This document shows positions 37,772-47,504 of a stretch of 64,000 nucleotides of DNA, piece after piece. The stretch is from Silvania hatchlandensis (GTDB taxonomy: Bacteria; Pseudomonadota; Gammaproteobacteria; Enterobacterales; Enterobacteriaceae). Numbering within the stretch: position 1 is the first letter of the stretch; every line of letters starts with the position of its first letter. The notes under the pieces are model-generated. The model searched no databases. It was given only the letters and a program-made list of their open reading frames with translations, and was not told the origin of the DNA. The DNA lies in the NCBI RefSeq assembly GCF_025564065.1, contig NZ_JAMGZK010000041.1:62001-126000 (forward strand), written 5' to 3'. The position numbers and the translations under genes are program-made.

Positions 37772-39526
37772 ATGGACGACTTAACCCTGCGTTATTACGA
37801 CGCTGAAATGCGCTATCTGCTTGAAGCCGGAGAGGAATTTGCTCGAGCCCATCCGGATCGTGCAGCAATGTTAAACCTCGATAAAGCGGGGCCGTGCGAT
37901 CCATTTGTCGAGCGCCTGTTTGAAGGTTTTGCCTTTATGATGGGTCGGCTGCGCGAGAAGCTTGATGATGACTTGCCGGAGCTGACCGAGGGGCTGGTGA
38001 GCCTGCTGTGGCCGCACTATCTGCGGACCATTCCGTCGATGTCGGTGGTCGAGCTCGCGCCGGACTGGCGCGAGATGAAAGAGCCGATGCGCATCGGCAA
38101 AGGTTTTGAAGTGCTTTCTCGCCCGATAGGTGAAAAAGGCACACGCTGTCGCTATACCACCACCCAGGACATTCACCTCCAGCCGCTGTCGTTGGAGAAG
38201 GCGACGCTTACCACCGATCCGGACGGACGCTCGGTGATTCGCCTGCGTTTTAACTGCAGTCAACTCGCCGACTGGAGCCGCCTCGAGCTCAGCTCTATTC
38301 CGCTGTACTTCAACGCAGATGCACCGCTGGCCTGCGCCATGCATGAAGCCTTTACCCTGAATGTGTCCCGCTTATGGCTGCGCCTTCCGGGCGAGGTGGA
38401 CAGAAGGCCGCTCGACGGGCATTTCACCGCTCAGGGATTTGGCGACGACGACACCTTGTGGCCAAAGGGCAACAGCAGTTTTAGCGGCTATCAGCTGCTG
38501 CTGGAGTACTTCACCTTCCGGGAGAAATTCATGTTCACGGGGCTGCGTGGGCTGGAGAGCGTCACCTTTCCGGCAGAGCTTCCGTGGTTTGACATCGACG
38601 TGGTGCTGGGCGAGCGCTGGGAGCACGACTTTAGCTTCACGGAAAAGCATCTGCGGCTTAACTGTGTGCCGGTGATTAATCTCTTCCCGCTGGAGTCTGA
38701 CCCGCTAACGCTCAATTCCCTGCAGACGGAATACATGCTGCGTCCGATGCGCGTGCAGGATGGCCACACCGAGATTTACGCCGTGGATTCGGTGATGTCA
38801 TCCAGCCAGCATGCCTATGTGCCTTTTTCCAGCTTCCGCCACAAAGGCGGGATGATGCGCCACGATGCCCCGGAGTATTACTACCATACCCGCGTGCGCC
38901 GTGGGCCTTCCGGCCTGCACAACACCTGGCTCATCCTCGGCGGTGAAGCCTTTGACCATCACACCGTGCCGGAAAAGGAGAGCCTCTCGCTGACACTTAT
39001 CGGGACTAACGGCCTGCTGCCCCGTCGTGCATTGCAAAGCACGGTGCTGGATAGGGTAGTAAAAACCACCTCAGCCAGTATTGCCGTACGTAATCTCTGC
39101 GCCCCGACGCTGCCGTGTTATCCCCCGGCAGAGGATCGCTTTCACTGGCGCGTGCTGAGCCATCTCGGCAGCGGATTTCTGTCAATGATGGACAGCGCCG
39201 AGGTCCTTCGCGGCACGCTGGCGTTGTACGAATGGACGCACAGCGAAATGAACCGCCGCCGTCTGGACGCCATTCTTGAGGTGAAACACAGCGAGACGGA
39301 GCGTTTTGAACAGGGGTATCTGGTGCGTGGCGTGCAGATTGACGTCACGCTCGATAGCCACGGTTTTGCCGGGCGAGGCGATATCTGTCTGTTTGGTGAA
39401 ATGCTGAGCCGTTTCTTTGCGCTGTACACCGATATTTACCTCTTTAACCGTCTGACTATCATCCTGCAACCCACTGGAGAGCGCCTTGAATGGGAAGAGA
39501 AGCACAATCGCCGCATTCCCGGCTGA
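37772..39526 (+). CDS. tssF: T6SS baseplate wedge protein TssF (VasA/ImpG)
   Basis: 584 residues. Start ATG 37772 (MDDLTLRYYDAEMRYLLEAGEEFARAHP is the standard TssF opening); 28 bp after the tssA stop, with no strong ribosome site. Contains the expected DPFVERLFEGFAFMMGRLREKLDDDLPE and HYLRTIPSMSVVEL blocks. TssF pairs with TssG and TssE as wedges of the baseplate. Overlaps tssG by 37 bp. Confidence 0.95.
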   Translation: MDDLTLRYYDAEMRYLLEAGEEFARAHPDRAAMLNLDKAGPCDPFVERLFEGFAFMMGRLREKLDDDLPELTEGLVSLLWPHYLRTIPSMSVVELAPDWREMKEPMRIGKGFEVLSRPIGEKGTRCRYTTTQDIHLQPLSLEKATLTTDPDGRSVIRLRFNCSQLADWSRLELSSIPLYFNADAPLACAMHEAFTLNVSRLWLRLPGEVDRRPLDGHFTAQGFGDDDTLWPKGNSSFSGYQLLLEYFTFREKFMFTGLRGLESVTFPAELPWFDIDVVLGERWEHDFSFTEKHLRLNCVPVINLFPLESDPLTLNSLQTEYMLRPMRVQDGHTEIYAVDSVMSSSQHAYVPFSSFRHKGGMMRHDAPEYYYHTRVRRGPSGLHNTWLILGGEAFDHHTVPEKESLSLTLIGTNGLLPRRALQSTVLDRVVKTTSASIAVRNLCAPTLPCYPPAEDRFHWRVLSHLGSGFLSMMDSAEVLRGTLALYEWTHSEMNRRRLDAILEVKHSETERFEQGYLVRGVQIDVTLDSHGFAGRGDICLFGEMLSRFFALYTDIYLFNRLTIILQPTGERLEWEEKHNRRIPG

Positions 39527-40575
39527 CCCCACGGCTGGAAGCTGACCTTCACCGCATTAACTTTTATCGCTTTTGCCAACTGTTAGAAAAACGCCAGCCC
39601 AACGCCCCCCTGATTGGCGCTACCCGGCATCCGTCAGACGACCCGGTGCGCTTTTGCCCGCATCCGGGTATGGGCTTTCCGGCAAGCGAACTGAAAGCGG
39701 TTGAATATGATGATGACGATCCGCGCAAGCCGCCGGTTATTCGCACCACCTTTATGGGCCTGTACGGGGTCGATTCGCCGCTGCCGACCGCGTATCTGGA
39801 TGACATTACCCAACGTCGGGAAGGGCACGAGGCGCTGCAGGGGTTTCTTGATATTTTCAGCCACCGCATCCTGACCCAGTTTTATCGTATCTGGCGTAAG
39901 TACTCTTATCCGGCCACTTTTGAACCCGGTGGCACGGATGTCCTGTCGCAGTCGCTGCTGGGGTTGGTCGGCCTGGGGATCCCGGGAACGGCAGACCACA
40001 TTGGCACGCCGGTCTCGCGCTTTCTGGCGGTGGCTGGGGTGTTGCGTCAGCCCGGTAAAACCCAGGAGGGCATGCAGTCCCTGGTGAGCCTGCTGGCCCC
40101 GGCGACCCGGGTAAGGGTTAGCCCATACTGCCTGCGCCCGGTGGCGGTCAGCCAGCCGCTGGGGTTTTATGGCGATGAGGACGTCCTGCTCGACGGGAAC
40201 TCGCCGCTGGGGGATGAGATGATGGATGCCAACAGCCAGCTGCTGATTACGCTGGCAACGGATAACGAGCATGAAGCCCAGGGCTGGAAGCCGGATGGCC
40301 TGCTGTATCAGGATTTTCTGGTGATGCTGCGGGTATATCTGGGCTGGCGATTCAAGGCAAAAATTCAGCTAACGGTCAGCACCCGCCTGTTGACCGTCCC
40401 CCCGTTGGGCGAAGGATCGTTCTGGCTTGGCCTGAATGGCGTGCTGGGGGCCGAGAAGGATCACCATCCGCACGATATCCCGCCGAGCTTTACCACGGAA
40501 CTCGGTTACTACCGTGGCTTGCAGCCCACCACACCACAACAAGGAAATCGACGTGTTACCTATCAGTTTAACTAA
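39490..40575 (+). CDS. tssG: T6SS baseplate wedge protein TssG (VasB/ImpH)
   Basis: 361 residues. Family blocks visible: the opening FYRFCQLLEKRQPNAPLIGATRHPSDDPVRF, FMGLYGVDSPLPTAYLDDI, and FLDIFSHRILTQFYRIWRKYSYP. Starts inside the end of tssF (37-bp overlap) and overlaps tssJ by 23 bp, so translation of the wedge genes is coupled. Confidence 0.95.
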   Translation: MGREAQSPHSRLTPRLEADLHRINFYRFCQLLEKRQPNAPLIGATRHPSDDPVRFCPHPGMGFPASELKAVEYDDDDPRKPPVIRTTFMGLYGVDSPLPTAYLDDITQRREGHEALQGFLDIFSHRILTQFYRIWRKYSYPATFEPGGTDVLSQSLLGLVGLGIPGTADHIGTPVSRFLAVAGVLRQPGKTQEGMQSLVSLLAPATRVRVSPYCLRPVAVSQPLGFYGDEDVLLDGNSPLGDEMMDANSQLLITLATDNEHEAQGWKPDGLLYQDFLVMLRVYLGWRFKAKIQLTVSTRLLTVPPLGEGSFWLGLNGVLGAEKDHHPHDIPPSFTTELGYYRGLQPTTPQQGNRRVTYQFN

Positions 40576-41098
40576 AACTCCCCGCTGGCTGCTTCCGCTG
40601 CTGGCGTTCAGCCTGACGGCATGCGGCCTGACGCAGAGCGTGACGGACGGCACCAAATCGGCATTAACCTCGGTTTTTTATAAGAAGGTAAACGTCTTAC
40701 ACCTGGATTTTACCGCGCGTGAGGCGCTTAACACCGACGCCCGGGAGAGCAATTCCCTCTCTGAGCCGATGGTGGTGCGCGTTTATCAGCTGAAAGACCG
40801 CAAGACGTTCGACAAAACGGTCTATCAGCAGCTGCTGAAAGAGGGTGACAGCGTATTAAAAGAAGATCTGTTGGCCCGTCGGGACGTGGTGATCAAACCG
40901 GGTGGCGATGCCAGTCTCGATATGCCCATGGAGACTGACGCGCAGTTCGTGGCGGTGACCGGGCTGTTTCGTCATCCGGACAGCGAGCAAAACAGCTGGC
41001 GGCTGGTGTTGTCGCGTGAAGAACTGGATCCTGATAAGCCACGCATTATCGAGGCCGGAAATAACCACCTGACGTTACACGCGTTAAAGGATAACTGA
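40553..41098 (+). CDS. tssJ: T6SS outer-membrane lipoprotein TssJ (SciN)
   Basis: 181 residues from GTG 40553, chosen because AAGGAA (40541-40546) lies 6 nt upstream and a lipoprotein signal follows directly (hydrophobic core LLPLLAFSL, lipobox LTAC, then Gly for outer-membrane sorting). The mature beta-sandwich contains SEPMVVRVYQLKDRKTF and the YQQLLKEGDSVL region. It anchors TssM to the outer membrane. One-base overlap with tssE. Confidence 0.93.
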   Translation: MLPISLTKTPRWLLPLLAFSLTACGLTQSVTDGTKSALTSVFYKKVNVLHLDFTAREALNTDARESNSLSEPMVVRVYQLKDRKTFDKTVYQQLLKEGDSVLKEDLLARRDVVIKPGGDASLDMPMETDAQFVAVTGLFRHPDSEQNSWRLVLSREELDPDKPRIIEAGNNHLTLHALKDN

Positions 41099-41553
41099 TG
41101 CCGCAGGGACATAACGCGCCATCGCTCTATGAAATACTGGCGGGCAACTTTACTGGCGGGCTTGAGCTTACCCGCGTCAGCGAGCAGAACCAGGTGATTC
41201 TGTCCGTACTCGACAATATGCAGCGGATCCTCAACTGCCGCGCAGGGACGCTGGCACATCTGCCGGATTATGGTTTGCCAGACATGACCAAAATTTTGCA
41301 GGGCATGCCGGGCACCGCTCATCAGCTGATGAGCACCTTCTCATCGGTGTTGCTGAAATATGAGCCGCGGCTGAAAAGTATCAGCGTGGTATTGCTTGAA
41401 CAGCTGCAGCCAGGCGAACTGCGCTACGCCATTGATGCTGAGCTGAAAGGTCTGGGTCTTGTGCGCTATGGCACCGAATTTATGCCGGAGGGCCGCGTCC
41501 TGTTACGCCATCTGAAGCAACAGCAATTTCTCGACCCTCACTCTCAAACTTAA
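41098..41553 (+). CDS. tssE: T6SS baseplate protein TssE (gp25-like)
   Basis: 151 residues, related to the phage T4 gp25 lysozyme-like wedge protein. The NMQRILNCRAGTLAHLPDYGLPD segment contains the conserved core used to nucleate sheath polymerisation. Starts in the TGATG overlap with tssJ. Confidence 0.94.
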   Translation: MPQGHNAPSLYEILAGNFTGGLELTRVSEQNQVILSVLDNMQRILNCRAGTLAHLPDYGLPDMTKILQGMPGTAHQLMSTFSSVLLKYEPRLKSISVVLLEQLQPGELRYAIDAELKGLGLVRYGTEFMPEGRVLLRHLKQQQFLDPHSQT

Positions 41554-41577
41554 GCGACCTTAACGGAGGTGACAGAA

Positions 41578-42684
41578 ATGGGATCCTTGAACAATCCTGA
41601 CATGCTCAAAACCGGTGGTGACCCGCGTGCATTGCCGGATTATATCGCTCTGCACCATGAGCTGGCGAAGCTTTCGCATCCCGCGCGCCCGGACGTTGAC
41701 TGGAAACGCGTTGAACAGCTGAGTTTGTCGCTGTTTCGCCAGAATGGCGTTGAGCTGCAGACAGCGTGTGGGTATGCGCTGGCGCGCACGCGTCTTTCGG
41801 GCATAACGGGTCTTAACGAAGGACTGGCAATTCTGGAAGCTTTGCTGATGCATCAGTGGCAGGGACTCTGGCCGCAAGCCGTTCCTGTTCGGGTCGCGCT
41901 ACTGAGAACGCTCAGTACACGCCTGCAGCAGATGTTGCGTACCTTAACCCTGGCGTATTCCGACCAGGACTCACTTCACCAGACCGAACAGTACCTGAGT
42001 CGCATGGGCCAGGTGCTGCAGCGTCTGGAACTTGAGCCGTTAACCCAGTTTAATACCCTGCTGACAATGCTGCGCAACGCAGCGGCCAGGGTGAAGAATG
42101 ACGAGAGTGTCACCGGGAGGGAGAGTCAAACAGCGCAGGAGATCGCATTGCCTGCCGGACCTGCTATGCCACCGGAACCCCAAAAATGGGTTTACGTCGC
42201 TCAGCCAGCATCAGAGGGGGTAACGCCACGGGCAGCAGCGGCAAAACCATGGCGAGCATTTGCGGCGGGGATGTGCACTATGTTGCTGATAAGTGGTGTG
42301 CTGGCCTGGAGCTGGCAGTCTGCTCACAAACCTGGTCCCGACCTTCAGGGGCAACAGCAGCTTAATGCTGCCGCCATTACGACAGAAAACCTCAACGGCT
42401 GGCATCATGGCATGGTCCGGCTGCAGCAGCTGGCCGATCGGTTGAATGCGCTGGATGAGAAACGGGGTCATTACATCACGGTCAGTGAACTAAAGTCTGC
42501 AACATTCGACATGCTGACCCATTTTCGCCAGGCGGAACCGACAGAGGAGCGGCTGCGTAAGATCCAGCTTCTACCGGATAATTCAGCTGCCAGGCAGCAG
42601 CAGGTTTATCAAACAGAACAGTATCTGCGCGCACAAATGGCGGTGCTGATGCAGGAAAAAGCGAGAACGGCTGCAGCAAACTAA
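41578..42684 (+). CDS. TagA/VasL-like T6SS protein with ImpA N-terminal domain
   Basis: 368 residues. ATG 41578 is preceded by GGAGGT at 41565-41570; the GTG at 41569 overlaps that site and is not credible. N-terminal ImpA_N domain (residues 1-140; DWKRVEQLSLSLFRQNGVELQTACGYALAR), a hydrophobic segment near 230-247 (GMCTMLLISGVLAWSW), and a helical C-terminal VasL-type region. In other systems TagA holds the distal end of the sheath as a stopper and is related to TssA. Last gene of the T6SS; it converges on ybhK with 10 bp between stops and no visible terminator. Confidence 0.82.
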   Translation: MGSLNNPDMLKTGGDPRALPDYIALHHELAKLSHPARPDVDWKRVEQLSLSLFRQNGVELQTACGYALARTRLSGITGLNEGLAILEALLMHQWQGLWPQAVPVRVALLRTLSTRLQQMLRTLTLAYSDQDSLHQTEQYLSRMGQVLQRLELEPLTQFNTLLTMLRNAAARVKNDESVTGRESQTAQEIALPAGPAMPPEPQKWVYVAQPASEGVTPRAAAAKPWRAFAAGMCTMLLISGVLAWSWQSAHKPGPDLQGQQQLNAAAITTENLNGWHHGMVRLQQLADRLNALDEKRGHYITVSELKSATFDMLTHFRQAEPTEERLRKIQLLPDNSAARQQQVYQTEQYLRAQMAVLMQEKARTAAAN

Positions 42685-42694
42685 CGCGATAGTC

Positions 42695-43603
42695 TCAACC
42701 CAACGCCTGAATCGCCTTCTCCAGCGCCACGCGCAGCAGATGCCTGTCGTGGCGATACTTAATGTCGCTCGCCTCAAGCGGCTCCTGCACCACCACCCGG
42801 CCTTCCAGCCCGGTCACGTCATCTTTGGGTCCTACCACCACCGCATCAATAATCTTTTTACCCACATACTGCTCCATCAGCGCCAGCTTGGCCGGCAGCG
42901 ACATGCTGGCGGCGGCCGGACTGAGCTCGCGGCCCAGATTGCCAATATATACCACAGGCGCAGGCGTGCGCCGCAGGGCCTGGGCCATCTCTTTAATGAG
43001 CAGCAAGGGCATCAGGCTGGTGTAAAAACTGCCCGGGCCAATCAGGATGAGATCCGCTTCGCTAATCGCCTCTACCGCTTCACGGGTGGCAGGGACGGCA
43101 GGGTAGAGCATCAGCTCTTTTGGCGGGACCACCAACTGATCGATATTTACTTCGCCATAGACTTCATGGTCGTTGATGTCGATCGCCATCAAATCGACCG
43201 GATGTTCGGACATTGGGATCAGGAATGCATCCACTTTGAGTAAGTTTCGAATTAAATTGATGGCTTCCAGAGGCCGCACGCTGAGGTGATCCAGCGCCTT
43301 TAACATCAGGTTTCCGAGGTTATGCCCAGAAAGTTCGCCGTTACCGCCAAAACGATACTCAAACATTGCCGATGCGACGCTTGGTTCAGCGATAAGCTGG
43401 TTCAGACAGTTGCGCATATCCCCCCAGGCGATCCCGCCTTCGGAGCGACGAATACGCCCGGTGGAGCCACCGTTATCGGTAGTGGTGACGATCCCGGTGA
43501 GCTGCGAACCCAGTGAAGACAACGATGACATCACCCGGCCCAGTCCGTGCCCTCCGCCGAGAGCGACCACGCGATCAAGATCCGCAAAAGTGCGATTGCG
43601 CAT
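42695..43603 (-). CDS. ybhK: YvcK/YbhK family protein (CofD-like, cell-envelope/gluconeogenic growth factor)
   Basis: 302 residues, the same length as E. coli YbhK. A nucleotide-binding N-terminus with [17 protein letters not shown] and the [11 protein letters not shown] motif is followed by GDMRNCL and the [14 protein letters not shown] block. In Bacillus YvcK binds UDP-sugars and supports growth on gluconeogenic carbon; the enterobacterial role is less clear. In E. coli it lies directly after uvrB; here 29 kb of T6SS separates them. Confidence 0.94.
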   Translation of the reverse strand: MRNRTFADLDRVVALGGGHGLGRVMSSLSSLGSQLTGIVTTTDNGGSTGRIRRSEGGIAWGDMRNCLNQLIAEPSVASAMFEYRFGGNGELSGHNLGNLMLKALDHLSVRPLEAINLIRNLLKVDAFLIPMSEHPVDLMAIDINDHEVYGEVNIDQLVVPPKELMLYPAVPATREAVEAISEADLILIGPGSFYTSLMPLLLIKEMAQALRRTPAPVVYIGNLGRELSPAAASMSLPAKLALMEQYVGKKIIDAVVVGPKDDVTGLEGRVVVQEPLEASDIKYRHDRHLLRVALEKAIQALG

Positions 43604-43742
43604 AGAAATTCCTTAGTATGACGAACGTATTAACAGTAACTCAACTACCCCTAAAAGACGATGCTCCAGACGGGCCAAAATGACTTATATCAATGCAAAA
43701 ATTCGCTAAATACGTATTCTGATTCGAAAATGCACGATCAGG

Positions 43743-43768
43743 TCGTTATATTCAAAATTATATAGCGA
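43743..43768. promoter_or_regulatory. Putative ModE site upstream of moaA
   Basis: TCGTTATAT, 8 bp, ATATAGCGA. This fits the ModE palindrome (TCGnTATAT-N8-ATATAnCGA) in both arm sequence and spacing. ModE with molybdate is known to activate moaA transcription in E. coli. Confidence 0.75.
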
Positions 43769-43837
43769 AAGCCGAAGATAGCGAAACCCACATCAACAGG
43801 CTACTATCGTCATAACCACGTTTTCTTAATCGAAAAC

Positions 43838-43950
43838 ATACACTCTAGCCTTCGCGCCTGTGTCGACAGATATGGCGTGCTGGCCGTGGCGGTATCGCCA
43901 CCAGGGTACAGGAAGAAATGACTGTGCCTCCCGTATCAGGAAAGGTGTAC
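43838..43950 (+). ncRNA. Molybdenum cofactor (Moco) riboswitch in the moaA leader
   Basis: The segment CACTCTAGCCTTCGCGCCTG ... CCACCAGGGTACAGGAAGAAATGACTG ... CTCCCGTATCAGGAAAGGTGTAC immediately before moaA follows the conserved leader of E. coli moaA, which folds into the Moco RNA motif. Base pairing is visible between CCTGTGTC (43857 onward) and the GGTACAGG region near 43907-43914. The ribosome site AGGAAAGGTG lies at the 3' end, so cofactor binding would lower moaABCDE translation. Confidence 0.85.
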
Positions 43951-44940
43951 ATGGCTTCACAACTTACCGACGCATTCGCACGTCAGTTTTTTTACCTGCG
44001 TTTGTCGATTACCGACGTGTGCAATTTCCGTTGCACCTACTGTCTGCCGGATGGCTACAAGCCGGGCGGCGTCACCAATAATGGCTTTCTCTCCGTGGCC
44101 GAAGTGCGCCGCATTACGCGCGCGTTTGCCGCCATGGGGACCGAGAAGGTCCGTCTCACGGGCGGCGAACCCTCGCTGCGCCGTGACTTCATCGACATCG
44201 TTGCGGCTATCCGTGAAAACGACGCCATTCGTCAGATTGCGGTGACCACCAACGGTTACCGTCTGGCGCGTGATGTGGCCCAGTGGCGCGATGCAGGGCT
44301 CACCGCCCTCAACGTCAGCGTCGACAGCCTGGATGCCCGTCAGTTTCACGCCATCACCGGACAGGATAAATTCCATCAGGTGATGGAGGGGATCGATGCC
44401 GCCTTTGCGGCGGGCTTCGACAAGGTGAAAGTCAACACCGTGCTGATGCGTGATGTGAACCATCATCAGCTGGACACCTTCCTGGCGTGGATCAAACCGC
44501 GCCGCATTCAACTGCGCTTTATCGAGCTGATGGAAACCGGCGAGGGCAACGATCTGTTCTCCCGCCATCACATCTCCGGCATGGTGCTGCGCGATGAACT
44601 GCTCAAACGCGGCTGGATCCATCAGCTTCGCCAGCGCAGCGACGGCCCGGCGCAGGTCTTTTGTCACCCGGATTACGAAGGGGAAATCGGCCTGATCATG
44701 CCGTATGAAAAAGACTTCTGCGCCAGCTGTAATCGCCTGCGCGTCTCATCGGTGGGCAAGTTGCACCTGTGCCTGTTTGGCGATGGTGGCGTCGATCTGC
44801 GCGATCTGCTGGCGGAAGATGCCCAGCAGCAGGCGCTCGAAGCGCGTATTTCAGACGCGCTGATGCACAAAAAACAGACCCACTTCCTGCATCAGGGCAA
44901 CACCGGGATCACCCAGAACCTGTCATACATTGGCGGGTAA
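43951..44940 (+). CDS. moaA: GTP 3',8-cyclase MoaA
   Basis: Radical-SAM enzyme; with MoaC turns GTP into cyclic pyranopterin monophosphate, the first step of molybdenum cofactor synthesis. 329 residues as in E. coli. N-terminal cluster cysteines C24, C28, C31 (CNFRCTYC); C-terminal cluster in [18 protein letters not shown]; ends in the required Gly-Gly. The upstream in-frame ATG at 43918 lies within the riboswitch and is not used. AGGAAAGG precedes ATG 43951. Confidence 0.97.
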   Translation: MASQLTDAFARQFFYLRLSITDVCNFRCTYCLPDGYKPGGVTNNGFLSVAEVRRITRAFAAMGTEKVRLTGGEPSLRRDFIDIVAAIRENDAIRQIAVTTNGYRLARDVAQWRDAGLTALNVSVDSLDARQFHAITGQDKFHQVMEGIDAAFAAGFDKVKVNTVLMRDVNHHQLDTFLAWIKPRRIQLRFIELMETGEGNDLFSRHHISGMVLRDELLKRGWIHQLRQRSDGPAQVFCHPDYEGEIGLIMPYEKDFCASCNRLRVSSVGKLHLCLFGDGGVDLRDLLAEDAQQQALEARISDALMHKKQTHFLHQGNTGITQNLSYIGG

Positions 44941-44960
44941 TCGCTACAAGGAATTCGAAG

Positions 44961-45473
44961 ATGAGTCAGGTAAGCGCAGAATTTATCCCGACGCGTATTG
45001 CTATTCTTACCGTTTCTGAACGCCGTGGCGAAGAGGATGACACCTCCGGCCACTGGCTGCGCGAGGCGGCGCACGACGCCGGGCATCAGATTGTCGACAA
45101 AGTGATTGTCAAAGAGAACCGCTACGCCATCCGCGCTGAAGTCTCACGCTGGGTAGCCAGCGACAACGTGCAGGTGGTGCTGGTCACCGGCGGCACCGGC
45201 TTTACCGCAGGCGATCAGGCCCCGGAGGCGCTGCTGCCGCTGTTCGATCGCGAGGTCGAAGGCTTTGGCGAAATGTTCCGCATGCTCTCGTTCGAAGAGA
45301 TTGGCACCTCGACGCTGCAGTCGCGTGCGGTGGCCGGTATCGCCAACAAGACGCTGATTTTTGCGATGCCGGGCTCGACCAAAGCCTGCCGTACCGCGTG
45401 GGAAAATATCATTGCCCCGCAGCTCGATGCCCGCACCCGTCCGTGTAATTTTTATCCTCATTTGAAGAAGTAA
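44961..45473 (+). CDS. moaB: MoaB, molybdopterin adenylyltransferase-like protein
   Basis: 170 residues of the MogA/MoaB fold; in E. coli MoaB is dispensable because MogA performs adenylylation. The VVLVTGGTGFTAGDQAPEAL motif and the FAMPGSTKACRTAWENII segment are the molybdopterin-binding features. AAGGAA lies 8-9 nt before ATG 44961; the frame extends upstream into moaA only by chance. Confidence 0.95.
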   Translation: MSQVSAEFIPTRIAILTVSERRGEEDDTSGHWLREAAHDAGHQIVDKVIVKENRYAIRAEVSRWVASDNVQVVLVTGGTGFTAGDQAPEALLPLFDREVEGFGEMFRMLSFEEIGTSTLQSRAVAGIANKTLIFAMPGSTKACRTAWENIIAPQLDARTRPCNFYPHLKK

Positions 45474-45476
45474 AAC

Positions 45477-45962
45477 ATGTCGCAACTTACCCACATTAAC
45501 GCCGCTGGCGAAGCCCATATGGTGGATGTCTCCGGCAAGGCCGAGACGGTGCGTGAAGCGCGCGCCGAAGCGTTCGTCACTATGCTGCCCGAGACGCTGG
45601 CCATGATCGTTGACGGTAGCCACCATAAAGGCGACGTCTTCGCCACCGCGCGGATCGCCGGGATTCAGGCCGCAAAACGCACCTGGGAGCTGATCCCGCT
45701 GTGCCATCCGCTGATGCTCAGCAAAGTGGAAGTCAACCTGCTGGCAGAGCCGGAGCATAGCCGCGTGCGTATCGAATCATTATGCCGCCTGACCGGAAAA
45801 ACCGGGGTGGAGATGGAAGCCTTAACCGCCGCGTCGGTGGCGGCGTTAACCATCTACGACATGTGCAAAGCGGTCCAGAAAGATATGGTGATTGGCCCGG
45901 TTCGCCTGCTGGCGAAAAGCGGCGGTAAATCGGGTGATTTCAGGGCGGAACGTCATGATTAA
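45477..45962 (+). CDS. moaC: Cyclic pyranopterin monophosphate synthase MoaC
   Basis: 161 residues. Partner of MoaA in making cPMP from 3',8-cyclo-GTP. Conserved [29 protein letters not shown] and [23 protein letters not shown] blocks include the active-site Lys and Asp. Three bp after moaB; overlaps moaD by 8 bp. Confidence 0.97.
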   Translation: MSQLTHINAAGEAHMVDVSGKAETVREARAEAFVTMLPETLAMIVDGSHHKGDVFATARIAGIQAAKRTWELIPLCHPLMLSKVEVNLLAEPEHSRVRIESLCRLTGKTGVEMEALTAASVAALTIYDMCKAVQKDMVIGPVRLLAKSGGKSGDFRAERHD

Positions 45963-46200
45963 AGTTCTGTTTTTTGCGCAGGTCCGCGAGCTGGTCAATA
46001 CCGACAGCCTGACGCTGGACATTCCCGTCGACAACGTAGAAGCGCTGCGCGCGCACCTGGCGGCGCAAAGCGATCGCTGGGCACTGGCGCTGGACGCGGG
46101 CAAACTGCTGGCGGCGGTGAACCAGACGCTGGTGGACTTTAGCCATCCGCTCACCGCAGGCGATGAAGTGGCATTCTTCCCACCGGTGACCGGAGGCTAA
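45955..46200 (+). CDS. moaD: Molybdopterin synthase small subunit MoaD
   Basis: 81-residue ubiquitin-fold sulfur carrier ending in the essential Gly-Gly (FFPPVTGG), which is activated by MoeB and thiolated. Start ATG 45955 lies within the moaC end. One base separates its stop from moaE, with which it forms the synthase. Confidence 0.96.
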   Translation: MIKVLFFAQVRELVNTDSLTLDIPVDNVEALRAHLAAQSDRWALALDAGKLLAAVNQTLVDFSHPLTAGDEVAFFPPVTGG

Positions 46201-46201
46201 G

Positions 46202-46654
46202 ATGGCAGAGACAAAAATTGTTGTCGACGCGATGCGTTTTAGCGTTGGCACCGAATACAACTGGCTGGCCGAACGTGACGAAGACGGGGCGGTGGTTACC
46301 TTTACCGGCAAAGTGCGTAACCATAACCTCGGGGACAGCGTGAGCGCCCTGACGCTGGAACACTATCCGGGGATGACTGAAAAAGCGCTGGCGGAGATCG
46401 TCGAGCAGGCGCGCGAGCGCTGGCCGCTCGGCCGGGTGACGGTGATCCACCGCATCGGCGAAATGTGGCCTGGCGAAGAGATTGTCTTTGTGGGCGTCAC
46501 CAGCGTGCATCGCGGCAGCGCGTTTGCGGCGGGGGAGTTCATCATGGATTACCTGAAAACCCGCGCCCCGTTCTGGAAGCGCGAAGCCACCCCGGAAGGG
46601 GATCGTTGGGTTGAGTCCCGCGACAGCGACAAAGAGGCGGCCAGCCGCTGGTAG
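46202..46654 (+). CDS. moaE: Molybdopterin synthase large subunit MoaE
   Basis: 150 residues. Takes sulfur from two MoaD thiocarboxylates to turn cPMP into molybdopterin. The FTGKVRNHNLGD, LEHYPGMTEKAL and FWKREATPEGDRWVE segments, with the catalytic Lys of the last, are all present. Last gene of the moa operon. Confidence 0.97.
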   Translation: MAETKIVVDAMRFSVGTEYNWLAERDEDGAVVTFTGKVRNHNLGDSVSALTLEHYPGMTEKALAEIVEQARERWPLGRVTVIHRIGEMWPGEEIVFVGVTSVHRGSAFAAGEFIMDYLKTRAPFWKREATPEGDRWVESRDSDKEAASRW

Positions 46655-46712
46655 CCGGTTTGCCGGGATGTGTTAGGCTTTAATTGAGTGTCCACTTAAA
46701 CAGGAGTGAGTT

Positions 46713-47420
46713 ATGGACCGTTTTCCGCGTTCCGATTCTATCGTCCAGCAGACCCGCAGCGGGCTGCAAACCTACATGGCGCAGGTCTATGGCTGGATGA
46801 CCTGCGGGTTGCTGTTAACCGCGTTTATCGCCTGGTATGCGGCCAACACGCCCGCGGTGATGATGTTTGTCTTCTCCAGCAAAATTACCTTTTTTGGGCT
46901 GATTATCGCTCAGCTGGCGCTGGTGTTTGTGCTCTCCGGGCTGGTGCATAAGCTCAGCGCGGGAATGGCGACCACGCTGTTTATGCTCTATTCGGCGCTC
47001 ACGGGCCTGACGCTCTCCAGCATTTTTATCGTCTACACCTACTCCTCCATCGCCAGCACCTTCGTGGTGGCCGGCGGGATGTTTGGTGCCATGAGCCTGT
47101 ACGGCTACACCACTAAACGCGACCTGAGCGGGTTGGGCAATATGCTGTTTATGGCGCTGATAGGCATCGTGCTGGCGTCATTAGTGAACTTCTGGCTAAA
47201 AAGCGAAGCGCTGATGTGGGCAGTGACCTATATCGGGGTCATCGTCTTTGTAGGCCTGACGGCCTATGACACCCAGAAGCTCAAAAACATCGGCGAGCAG
47301 ATTGACGTGCGTGACAGCTCGATGCTGCGCAAATACTCCATCCTCGGGGCGTTAACCCTCTATCTGGACTTCATCAACCTGTTCCTGATGCTGCTGCGTA
47401 TTTTCGGCAACCGTCGCTAA
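46713..47420 (+). CDS. ybhL: YbhL, BAX inhibitor-1 (TMBIM) family membrane protein
   Basis: 235 residues (E. coli 234) with seven hydrophobic segments; the C-terminal VGLTAYDTQKLKNIGEQ contains the conserved Asp pair region of pH-sensitive calcium-leak BI-1 proteins. Physiological role in enterobacteria is not settled. CAGGAGTGAG lies 3-8 nt before ATG 46713. Ends at a terminator. Confidence 0.93.
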   Translation: MDRFPRSDSIVQQTRSGLQTYMAQVYGWMTCGLLLTAFIAWYAANTPAVMMFVFSSKITFFGLIIAQLALVFVLSGLVHKLSAGMATTLFMLYSALTGLTLSSIFIVYTYSSIASTFVVAGGMFGAMSLYGYTTKRDLSGLGNMLFMALIGIVLASLVNFWLKSEALMWAVTYIGVIVFVGLTAYDTQKLKNIGEQIDVRDSSMLRKYSILGALTLYLDFINLFLMLLRIFGNRR

Positions 47421-47445
47421 CCGCCGCATCATTTTGGTTATCAAT

Positions 47446-47478
47446 AAGACAGGCCTGTTTTCAGGCCTGTCTTTTTTT
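47446..47478 (+). terminator. Terminator after ybhL
   Basis: AAGACAGGCCTG (47446-47457), TTTT loop, CAGGCCTGTCTT (47462-47473) and a T-run. A perfect 12-bp stem; with the A-run reading in the other direction it may also serve the minus-strand ORF that ends here. Confidence 0.92.
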
Positions 47479-47504
47479 AGCGCGAGAAGGACGAAACAGT
47501 TTTG

